Assembly: GCA_018873245.2 (NCBI GenBank)
Contig: JAEMBT020000004.1
Span: 434,001-498,000 of the forward strand
Direction: 5' to 3'
Source of the DNA: Archegozetes longisetosus
Lineage: Eukaryota; Arthropoda; Arachnida; Sarcoptiformes; Trhypochthoniidae
DNA length: 64,000 bases
Of this stretch, positions 47,497 to 56,805 are shown piece after piece. Position 1 is the stretch's first letter. Each line of letters starts with the position of its first letter. The notes beneath the pieces were generated by a model. The model did not search any database, was not told the DNA's origin, and worked only from the letters and a program-made list of their open reading frames with translations. Position numbers and translations under genes: made by a program.

Positions 47497-47974
47497 CGTA
47501 GCATGCCAATTCAGCCCCTGACTATTTAGCCCCAAGATAATTCAGCTCTGTGACAGCCCAGCCTTAGCTTGATGTTAGTCCTAAGTACTAATTGTAACGT
47601 GGGGTTATAGTCTAATGTTCGAGTCTAATCATCGAGCATCTAGATAAAGTAGAATTTTTCAAAATTATTTTAAGCTCAATTCAATTTTATTTAATCATAC
47701 TAATTAATTAATATAGAAGTATCGCGATGCTGCTTTCAGTTTGAAAAAGAATATGGTAAAATATGAACAAAGCTCTATCATAAAGTATCTTGGATGTGTC
47801 GTTCACAACCTTTCTTTTTTAACACATTTTAAATTTTTATATCTGAACTTATTCTTTAGTTTCAAAGCTATCTTATAAATTTTGTTTTAGTATAATTTTA
47901 AGATAGAAAGTATTTTTTCTTGAGACTGAATTGTCAGAAGCTGAATAGTCTTAGGGTCGAATTGACATGGAATC
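47497..47974 (+). mobile_element. MULE deletion derivative B
   Basis: It starts CGTAGCATGCCAATTCAGCC, like derivative A, and ends near GACATGGAATC. Short tandem TTCAGCCCC-type units lie at the left (47505-47570) and their inverted copies at the right (47922-47970). The interior keeps a more diverged C-terminal transposase trace near 47718-47820 (KYRDAAFSLKKNMVKYEQ, then CVVHNLSF). No clear TSD is visible. It appears older than derivative A. Confidence 0.75.
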
Positions 47975-48497
47975 GACATATCATCGACAGTCCTATCATT
48001 CATATATGCTTCGTAGTTTGCATAAAAGTTCAATTTTGGCACAAGTCACAGATACCTTTATTGTTGCCTATCTTTCGAAAGTGTTCTTATGGAGAACAAT
48101 GTCACACTTATTAGCAGTTATCTAGTATTGTAGGCTAAACTTTTATTATTGTATAAGTTTATGAGTTCAGTAAAAGTTAGTTTGGCAGAAGTCAGTTTAG
48201 CCCAAAGACAAAATGTTCTGTTTTTCTCTCACCAGTTTATGTTTTAGAAAACCCTCAACATTTGAAAGTGATTATCAAGAAGCCGAGTTACTTAAAGCTT
48301 AAGCTTCAAGCATAGACTTAATCAAAAGATATTTCGTCTAAGGTATAATCAATTCTGAAAGTTTATTAAACACAATGATACCATACACTGTAGATAGGTG
48401 TTGTAAGGACAAATGATTAAATATAAAAGGTAAAAATTTAATTGAATTATTAAAAAAGTATAAGTAAGTAACTTTCATAACTCCAGATATATACAGG
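47975..48497. other. Non-coding stretch
   Basis: AT-rich; no feature recognised. Confidence 0.4.
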
Positions 48498-48612
48498 GTT
48501 TAACAAGATCTTTTGCAAGGGGTATACAGCAAAAACTGCAGAAGCTACAAGTTTAAAGTAAATTTTATTGAATTCGCTATAAAATATGGAAATAAAAGGT
48601 ACAAATTTAATA

Positions 48613-50353
48613 CAGTAATACCTCGATTCTGTATCACTTGATTTTGTTAATAATTCAATTATGTTAACAAGAATAAAAGTCCTGACCTTTTATCATACGC
48701 TTACTATTAAAGGTTCACTCATTTCTGTTAACCTCGATTTAGTTAAAATATCGATTTTGTTAACAGGTTCTCACAGTATTACTCATATAAAACACCTCGA
48801 AATTATTAATCTATCTTATCAAACCGGTTTCAATAAAAACCAATTGTCTTGCATGTATTTCTGTAAACAAAGTTTTAAAGTCACAGAAAAGTCATTAAAG
48901 AGTTGTCTGTTAACACGTGGAGACAAAATGTCAGGAAAGTATCGTAAGTCCATTCCTTTAGGCCACAAATGCAAGATCATCCGAGAAGTAGAGAAGAAGA
49001 TACCGTATCCAGAAATTATGACGAGGTACGGATTGAAGTCGAAAGCAAATGTCTCCAGAATATTACAACAAAGAGAGATTATTGCCGCTTTTGAGGCAAA
49101 TATGGACTCTAAGCGAAAAAATCTCAAAAGTGCAGCTAATCCTAGAATAGAGAAAACTCTCAAAGATTTCATTACTATCTGTAACTCAAAAGGACTTCCG
49201 GTGCAACAAGCACTGATCCAGAAGAAGGCAGTGGAGTTAGCTAAAAGGATGAATATCAAAAACTTCGAAGCGAGTAACGGGTTTTTCCAAAGGCTCAAGA
49301 AACGCAACAACGTCTACCTGAAGACACTCCATGGAGAATTCTCTTCAGCCCCCGAAGAAGTGGTGAAGGAATGGAGAGAAAATTCTTTGAGATCATCAAA
49401 GACTATAAGGAGAATGAAATCTTCAACCTAGATGAATTGGCTCTCTTCTTCCGCCTCATTCCAAGTAAGACATACAGTAAAGGGGCACAAGTGCAGGAAC
49501 GGGAAGAAAAGCAAAGAAAGAATAACTATTCTATTAGGTGCAAACATGGACGGATCATAGAAACTAAAGTGACTTGTCATTGGGAAGTCGATGAACCCAA
49601 GACGCTTTAAAGGAGTCAAGTCCTTTCCCATTATATACAGCGCTAACAGGAAAGCTTGGATGTCATCCAATCTGTTTCAAGAATATATGTCAAACTTTAA
49701 CAAGCGAATGATCAAAGAAAATCGCAAAATTTTGGTGATAGTCGACAACTGCCCGTGTCACCCAGACCTTAATTTATCAAATATCAAAGTTGTGTTTTCG
49801 CCTCCATCGACAACATCAGTGACCCAACCTATGGACCAAGGAGTTATAAAGTGCTTCAAGACTAATTATCGCAAACGGATTATAAGAAAATTGCTTCGAG
49901 AACTGGAACTGAACCCGGACTCAAAGCTGAACAAACTAAGATAAATCTTCTTGAAGCTATCAACATAGTGGCAGTTGCTTGGGATGAGATTTCTTCCTCT
50001 ACGATCAAGAATTGTTTCATCAAAGCTGGATTTCCTGCGAACAAAGATGTTGAAGACGTCGAAGTCATTGGAGCAATAGATATGACAAAAAATTACCTCA
50101 TTTTCAATGGAGATAATTCTCATTTTGTCAATTTTATAGACAACCTCGAGAAAATTGTAGTCAATAATCGAGTTCTAGTCTCAAGACAAGCTCAAATTAC
50201 TGAATAGTTTAGTCCTCTTTAATAGTCATTTATAGACTAAAGATATTAAATCGATTTTGTTAATGATATCAACAGAATCGAATCTGTTATTAACTCCGTT
50301 TTGTTAATAAAAGTTTTAGCCCCAATCGAGTTAACAGAATCGAGGCATTACTG
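48613..50353 (+). mobile_element. pogo/Tigger copy 1, full length, with TA site
   Basis: It starts CAGTAATACCTCGATTCTGT and ends with the complement of CAGTAATGCCTCGATTCTGT. TA lies outside both ends (48611-48612 and 50354-50355). Internal repeats of TTTTGTTAA-type sequence lie next to both TIRs. It is 1741 bp long and carries one broken transposase gene. Confidence 0.9.
48928..50207 (+). pseudogene. Tigger transposase pseudogene (HTH to catalytic core)
   Basis: It begins at ATG 48928 (MSGKYRKSIPLGHKCKIIRE). A pipsqueak-type HTH (PEIMTRYGLKSKANVSRIL) and a CENP-B-type HTH (QALIQKKAVELAKRMNIKNF, then FFQRLKKRNNVYLKTLHGE) are intact. A frame change near 49400 leads into DELALFFRLIPSKTYSKG. A return to the first frame gives [14 protein letters not shown] (first Asp) followed by two in-frame stops, TAG and TGA. 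Then come FKGVKSFPIIYSANRKAWMS, IVDNCPCHPDL and VTQPMDQGVIKCFK. A further frame change near 49920 leads to the C-terminal part (49968-50207), in which about 250 bp present in copy 2 are missing (joined at EDVEVIGAIDM). It is inactive. Confidence 0.88.
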
Positions 50354-50738
50354 TATTCAGTATGACCACCATTTGCGCGACGCACAGCATTAAGTCTTTC
50401 TGGATATGATAAAAGCAACGTTTCTTTGAATGCAGTGCATTTAATTCGGTCAATTAAACGCGTTTTTTCATTATCATATGTTCCGGCCATTAAAAATGAT
50501 TTCAATTATAACAAAAACACTTTAAAAGAAACGCCTTTGTTGTGTTTACACTTTATGGTCAGCTGATTTGTTATGTTTATACTCTATGATCAGCTATTAG
50601 GAAAAAACTGTTTTAAAGCGTAAAATTAAAAATTTTTATTTTGACTGTTCAACTACCCAAATCATTCAATAACATGTTCATATCATCGGTAGTTTTCGCT
50701 GTATACGCCTTGCAAAAGATCTTGTTAAACTATATATG

Positions 50739-51439
50739 TGTATGTAACGGACACTGTGATGTGCCTTCTAACATGTTAGCCTAACAATCAACACTCAACC
50801 TAGTGCTCAAAATTCGATTTGTTCCTCAAGTAAGAAATAATAAATGAGTATTTACATTTTTCTTATGTTTAACAACTCTTAAACTTTAACGATATAAAAG
50901 TTCATAAATAATTACAGTTCTTATACCGGAACTGAACGAAGGATTTTCTTACAGCGAATATTTGCTATAAAGAGGTTGATTGCATATATTAGATGTATTG
51001 CTAAACTTATTCAAAGTACAACTAATTATATTCGTCAAGCTTTAAACTTTCTTACTTTCCATTATTTTTACTGAAGTTTTCTTCAAACAATTGGGATATG
51101 AACTAAAACATATGTCATTACTGATAGCCAATATTGAACATAAAATATTTGAGCTATCTCAGTCAACACTTTTTAAGTGGCAGACTGAATAAGAAGCACA
51201 GTTGTCTTATTTTGATAAGTTTGATATAATTAAACCAATAGTTAATAAACACGTTTGTTATTATAATTTAGACCACGAATGCAACAGAACTGTCAGAAAT
51301 ATGCCATTAATTATAAAATACCTCTTTAAAGTTACCTATCAGTATAGTTAATGTTGAGAAAAGTCACGAAAGCTACCTCTCATTCAATAGATAAGTAAGT
51401 GAGGAAGTTACTAAGAACTTTCTACTCTGAAAAATCAAA
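50739..51439. other. Non-coding stretch upstream of the ERp29-like gene
   Basis: It probably includes the promoter and 5' UTR of the gene starting at 51440; no specific element was recognised. Confidence 0.4.
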
Positions 51440-52828
51440 ATGATCTCGAATTTCAGTAAACTTACAATTTTGTTGTCATTATCCCAATCATTCTTCATAA
51501 TTGAAGGTGCGATTAGAGGATCTGTAGATTTGGATTCATTTACTTTTGAAAAAGTAAGTGATCTTATATTTGTTATTATACAGTATAATCGAATAAAACG
51601 CCTCTATTATTGGCGTGTAACATAAGTATTGTCTGAATTTCCCCAAGACATATAGAAATTTCTGGAAAGTTCGAGAACCAATATGCGTAGGGTATATAAG
51701 TGGTATAGGTTACCCTTTAGCCCTAACCACTGGCACAATTGACTCACAGTTGTAAATTCCCTTAGAAAATGTTCGAGATTTCACTGCCTATTCGGGAGCG
51801 TATTTTGTACGAGTTCGAACTCGACCACAATGCAGCGACGGCAACTCGCAATATCTGTGCTGCACGCGACGAGGGCATCGTTAGCGAACGCATCTGTCAG
51901 TGGTTGTTCACGCGGTTCAAGAACTGTGACAGATCGTTGGAGGACAAGGAGCGTTCTGGAAGACCAGTTGAGTTTGACCCGTACAAATTGCTCGCGCTGA
52001 TCACAGATTATTACGAAAAAGCCATCTACGATTTACTCCGTAGATGGGAAGCTGCTGTAGACTGTGATGGTGTATATACTGTTGATTGATTGCTTTATGT
52101 TGCAATAAAGTTCCAAATATTCCGACAATACTTATGTTACACACCAATATTTTGTTTACGGATTTTCATGCATTATTACTTTATTACAAAATTTTGAGGT
52201 CGTGTCCAAATTCAAGTTGTCATTAGTAAGAATTGACACAAAACATCCAACAGGAGAAAAACAGGAAGAATTTAAAAAACTTGTCAATAATATAAAGCCA
52301 AACTCTGACTTATTGATAGCCGAAGTTGGGGTCGAAGATTTCTCTCCATTTAAGAATAAAGATTTAGCAGAAAAGTATGGCACAAAGAGAGATAACTTTC
52401 CAACACTTAAGCTATTCATAAATGGAGATACAGACAAACCAATCACTTTCGATGGAAACTTTAAATTTGCTGATATTTTGAAGTTCGTTAAGAAAAACAG
52501 TGACACTTTTTTGCAGTTAGAGCAATGCATTCCAGAATTTGATAAAGTTGTGGCTAAGTTTAGTGCCAAAGGAGTCTCAACTGAGCAACAGAAAAAACTT
52601 TTGGATCGATTAAAGAAAAAGATGAAGTCGTTGACTGATGAAAATGATAAGAAATCAGCACAAGTTTACGTCAAACTAATGGAAAAAGTGATCGAAAGAG
52701 GAATCAAATTTTTGGACAGCGAAGAGCAAAGAGTTTTAAATATAATATCGGGCAAAGTAACTGAAGCCAAAAGAAATGATCTTCAGGGAAGACTTAATAT
52801 TATACAAAGTTTCTGGCGATCTAATTAG
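51440..52828 (+). CDS. ERP29: ERp29 / Windbeutel-like ER chaperone (two exons)
   Basis: Exon 1 (51440-51553, donor GTAAGT) encodes a signal peptide and the start of the thioredoxin-like domain (MISNFSKLTILLSLSQSFFI, then GSVDLDSFTFEK). Exon 2 (52199-52828, acceptor TTTTGAG) joins in phase 0 to give 247 residues. Residues about 27-145 form the redox-inactive thioredoxin fold: no CxxC, and RIDTKHPTGEKQEEF at the position of the family's DT-x-YP-x-GEKQ motif. Residues about 150-247 form the all-helical ERp29 C-terminal domain with the conserved single Cys (EQCIPEFD). The family acts as dimeric escort or folding factors for secretory cargo in the ER (in Drosophila, Windbeutel for Pipe). Unlike typical members ending in KEEL, this one ends SFWRSN with no ER-retrieval signal. 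AATAAA follows at 52889. Confidence 0.9.
51620..52137 (+). mobile_element. Mariner MITE inside the ERp29 intron
   Basis: The ends ACATAAGTATTGTC and GACAATACTTATGT are perfect inverted repeats with TA on both sides (51618-51619 and 52138-52139). Inside, 51769-52089 encodes the N-terminal HTH of a mariner transposase (RERILYEFELDHNAATATRN, then SLEDKERSGRPVEF) fused by internal deletion to the C-terminus (LLRRWEAAVDCDGVYTVD). The catalytic domain is absent. It makes up 518 of the intron's 645 bp. Confidence 0.85.
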
Positions 52829-54084
52829 TTCTTTTTAGATATATAAACCTGAAAGGTGTTTTCTTGCGTAAAGCCTATTAAACTTTAAATAAAGCTTCCA
52901 ATTACAGTATTTGTTTAAGCTGTTTCTTTCGATTATCGCGTTCAGTCAACTATGATCTCACTATGATAATTCAATCATTTATGAACTGCATAACTTCAGC
53001 ATTAAGTGGACTTATTACTAAGCAGAATTAAACAAAAATAACATATTTTATGTTTTAGTCTTATTTTTATTTATGCAAACTTTTAGGAAAATTAGCAATA
53101 AAATCATTCTGTTATATACAAGTATAAATATTATATATGACTATTATGTTACAGAGAGAATCATGTTTAAATCATAGAGAGCTCATTGGTTATGAATTCT
53201 TAGCTGCAATTTTTGTTTAATTTCAGTAATAGTTCAATCGAAGCAATGGGCCAATCGAGAAACCTTAACAACGAAGTTGTCCTTTACTCACAAAGCTGAA
53301 CAAATTGCGTCTCAAAAACTCATTTTCAATACCTATCCCTATTTATTCTTAATTTATCTTGAAATTACGCTATAGGTTCAACCGATGACAACTCCGAACT
53401 GATCTCATGCTTACACATATTTTTGTTGTAATTATGTTTGTAATTACAATTGGTCTAATTATCTACTTAAGCAAAAAGTATTACAATTACAGCAAACGAA
53501 CTTTGCACTCATTGTAACAATTTGAAGGCATAGAACGTTTATGAATATGATTATTCATTTTCTAACCTATGTTTTCAAGATTTGCCTAAAAATTGAACTT
53601 ATAAATATATGCGATCAAACATAATCATCTTGTAAATAAAGGTAAGTTTGCTTTTCCTAAATGTTTAGCGCTCTGTAGTGGTAACCCATTTGAAAAGTTT
53701 ATCACTTAATAAAAATGTTTATCAGACTTAATAAACTTGATTTTGGTTACAATCAAATTTTGATTGTGTGGCAACGAGTAATGCTTTACATGCCCTTATC
53801 TTATTTAAGTATTAATCCTATTATTTTATTAAAATGAATGTTACCATTAATTGAAAAATTACATATACATTGAGCGAACAGTTTCATAGCTTAAAACATC
53901 GCTTACTGTCAAAATTGATGTTCATTAAATATTCTGTTGAAAATGATTTTAACAAAATTAATTAATTAACAAAAGTAATTTTGCCACTATTTAAATTGAG
54001 TCACAACTCTTTTATTTTGATTGATTTTAGTGAAAGAGTAGAGAAAGAGTTATTATATTAAACCTTCAATAAGTTATATCTCAG
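52829..54084. other. Intergenic stretch with a possible 36-codon TM microprotein
   Basis: The only candidate is 53407-53517 (+): ATG to TAA, one hydrophobic segment (IFVVIMFVITIGLIIYL) followed by a basic tail (SKKYYNYSKRTLHSL). It resembles in layout the small TM gene at 56052-56433, but no splice partner joins in frame, so it is not called as a gene. Confidence 0.3.
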
Positions 54085-54892
54085 ATGGATTTATTTTCAC
54101 TTATTATTTTGATCGCTATATTATTTTTGTTCGCATTATTGGTAATAATTTTGTCAAAATTATTAAACGGGTGCGCAAATATTTATATGAGTTATGCCAC
54201 CAATAATCGCAACAATCCTTTTATGATAAGTGGAACTTTCATTGACAACCACAATGCTCACAATACAGGTATTCTAATAACTGATCAAAAGAATATTCTT
54301 TACAGAGTATCTTTAAACAAAAGTTTATCTCTAAATCTGTTGTATCATAAGCGATTCTTGAGTAGAACCCGGACCTGGATAATAAATAGTGAGGTTATGT
54401 CAATAACAAACTATAAAACCAGTTTGAGCCAAACAATCTTATCATAAAATAATATGCAATTCTGAAATTTTAGATTTTATTCATCGTTAAAATTACTCGT
54501 AAATGTTTAATCTGAAGTCTTGCACCACCTTTTATAGTTTAGCAACAAATATTAAATTTTCAAACATTCTTATAGTGAAAAAGTTTTTCATAATATTAAG
54601 CGCATGCTTTGAACAACCTATCAATAATAGAATTATTTATTTTTTCGTAGTTACAATGAGAAGCACTACATTTCATCCTACAAACAGACAATCGAGGGAT
54701 TCCTACATTGACATAAGAAGTTATTTTCAGTCATCCAGTCATACATCGATTGATTTGAGCGATTGTGTTAGATACAGTCCACCTCCAAGTTATAATCAGG
54801 CCGTTAAGAACACTAACTTTAATATGCCTCGAAATCTTAATAATGCACTGAGTTTAGCACCTCCGAGTTATAGCTCAATCAAAATTAACTAA
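54085..54892 (+). CDS. Single-TM protein with a double PPSY tail (two-exon model)
   Basis: Exon 1 is 54085-54268 (ATG, donor ACAG|GTATTC). Exon 2 is 54651-54892 (acceptor TTTTTTCGTAG). Joined in phase (G|TT) they give 141 residues. A strong N-terminal TM segment covers about residues 4-26 (IILIAILFLFALLVIIL). A polar region follows, then two PPSY motifs at 106-109 and 132-135 (SPPPSYNQA, APPSYSS). Without splicing the two frames would be unrelated, the first ending at 54447 without PPSY. The layout parallels the gene at 11895-13137, and a WW-domain (Nedd4-type) interaction is the natural inference. No named family was recognised. The donor is not strong, so the exact junction is the weakest point; the two exon bodies are better supported. 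Confidence 0.55.
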
Positions 54893-56051
54893 CTTTGTGT
54901 GTCATTTGTTTATTTAAAAAACATAATCACCTCGTTTTGAATAAAAGCGTATATATTTACCACGCAAAAGGTTTACAATAAGATCTGTTGAAACAAGCCT
55001 TACAAATAAAATCCTGTAAGAATGAACAAATTATTGTTTTTCATTTCATAGAATTGGCATCATCTTTATCGACAAACCAAAAGTTAAATAGTCATTTAGA
55101 GGATTTTAATAAAGTTATAATAATGTTAGCTATGGAATAATTTTCAATATCAACTACTGCTATAATGATTTAGAATACTAAAGGATCAAACAATCTGAAT
55201 ATTTTCTTTTATTCTTTAAGTAAACATTTCAAAAAATGTTTAACACGGTAATTATAGAAATTTTCAAACCTGTATTTCAAAATTAAACTAAAACATATGC
55301 ATTTTAATGTTGTTTCGATAATAGCTTTAACTTTAGTTCACTTCATAATGTGATTGTTCCAAACTTATGTGAATCACGAAAGTAAGAAAAATATGAAACC
55401 AACAATTTCTTATTAAATTTGAGAAATGAATTTTGGCACAATGTCTCTATCCAAACTTTGGAGCAAACTCCAAAACTATTCTACTACTCATCTAAAGTCT
55501 GAACCTTAAAAGTATTTCTAGAAAAAAAATTAAATTCTGTTTGCATATTGATCCCGAAAAGTGGGTTTGGAATTTAGATATGTTTGTGTTGATCTTATCT
55601 CTATTTATAAAATAAGTTTAATATATAAGACATTAGTTAGACTTAAAAGTTTCGCAATCGCGCTCAGCCCTGCTCTAAGCTTTAAGTGAAAACCACTCAG
55701 TTAATAAATAAGTCCTAAAAATAAATCAATGCTTTAAAAACTGAAACTCCGCAGAACTTTGTCTAAATGCCAAAATATCTGTTTAGTCAACTCCATTTTT
55801 TCAGTATTTTTTACTCAATTTCGTCTAAGAACCAGTCACTTCACATTTGAAATGAGCGACAACTCCACTCAGTTTTTAACAACAAATTTAAATGTACATT
55901 AGTTTTGGAAAGCAAAATATATTTTAGTGAAGTTTTTGATTAAACTAAATCATTTCTTTTCATATCTATAGTCATATTCTACAAGTAAATTGTAGAGTTT
56001 TCAAGTTTGAAACTTGTTTACAATAAAAAGTGTTTCAAAGTTGAAGTCAAT
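54893..56051. other. Intergenic stretch
   Basis: An AATAAA at 54939 probably ends the upstream gene. No further gene or repeat was recognised. Confidence 0.4.
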
Positions 56052-56433
56052 ATGCGCGGAGTAGCGTCAAAGCCAACGGGTGGTGGAGGACTCAATAGGC
56101 CTCCGATCAACTCATATTCTGAAAGTATGTACCATATTTTTTAGATATCTTAAAATAAATACCAAAATAATCAGTAGTATTAATATTAGCAAACTTTATT
56201 TTTTGCTTTAATATCTTCATTTAGACGCAACTGAAGACTACTCAAACTTCTACTTTTCCCTCTATATTATACTTATATTATTCTTAGTCATAATATTGAG
56301 TTTATTGTTATTTTTTCTTGTGATCTACTTGAGAAAGAAGAATTGCTGCAGAAAAAGTTCTCAACATGACACTATTAATTGTAAAAAAGGTTCGGAAAAT
56401 GATTGCTACAGAAGAAAGTCTGAAAATGTTTAA
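56052..56433 (+). CDS. Small single-TM protein with a basic Cys-rich tail (two exons)
   Basis: Exon 1 is 56052-56124 (ATG, donor GTATGT) and exon 2 is 56225-56433 (acceptor CTTCATTTAG), separated by a 100-nt intron. The phase matches (A|AC) and gives 93 residues. The N-terminus is Gly/Pro/Ser-rich (MRGVASKPTGGGGLNRPP) with candidate N-glycosylation at NAT. One TM segment covers about residues 36-60 (YIILILFLVIILSLLLFFLV). The cytosolic tail is basic and cysteine-rich (YLRKKNCCRKSS, then CKKGSENDCYRRKSENV). No family was recognised; juxtamembrane Cys residues could be palmitoylated (inference). Canonical splice signals and frame continuity support it although each exon is short. Confidence 0.65.
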
Positions 56434-56805
56434 GAATCTATGTTCTTATTTATGTGTTTATGTACCAGATACTCGTAATCCCAATATTTTATACATAACT
56501 TCACAAACTTATTGATCATACAGTATAAAAAATTAATTCAGTTTTATAATCATTTGTTATCGATCAATTTGTTGTTATGCCTTTATTTTAAAATGTTTCA
56601 CTCATTGTCTTTTAATTGTAAATAATTTCAAAATAAGTTTTGAGATAGTATTGAATTATAAATGATTGTAACTAAAAGGTTCTCATGTCTTTGAAAGTAA
56701 CTGTTGAAGACTGAATGTGAAAAACTTTTTCTGTGATTAACCAATAAATTATCATTAATATTGTACTTTACTTCTAAGTTGAAAGATTTGATTATCTGCA
56801 TATGT
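56434..56805. other. Convergent 3' flank between two genes
   Basis: It separates the plus-strand small TM gene from the minus-strand TTC38 gene. A plus-strand AATAAA at 56742 may serve the former. Otherwise nothing recognised. Confidence 0.4.

Larger units (their letters stand above)
48498..50738 (-). mobile_element. Mariner-like element interrupted by a Tigger
   Basis: TIRs read CAGGGTTTAACAAGATCTTT (48498 onward) and, at 50690-50738, the complement of a copy of the same block, each continuing into GTATACAGC. Just right of the inserted Tigger the minus strand keeps a transposase C-terminus (ERLNAVRRANGGHTEYSN, complement of about 50355-50410). Without the insertion the element would be about 0.5 kb, so it was already non-autonomous. 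Confidence 0.7.

Noticed and set aside
52156..52569. Minus-strand frame of 137 codons
   Set aside because: It lies antisense to the ERp29 coding exon.
53246..53517. Possible two-exon gene joining ATG at 53246 with the TM frame at 53407-53517
   Set aside because: The only good acceptor (CTATAG at about 53377) is followed by an in-frame TGA in the frame needed, so the model does not join.
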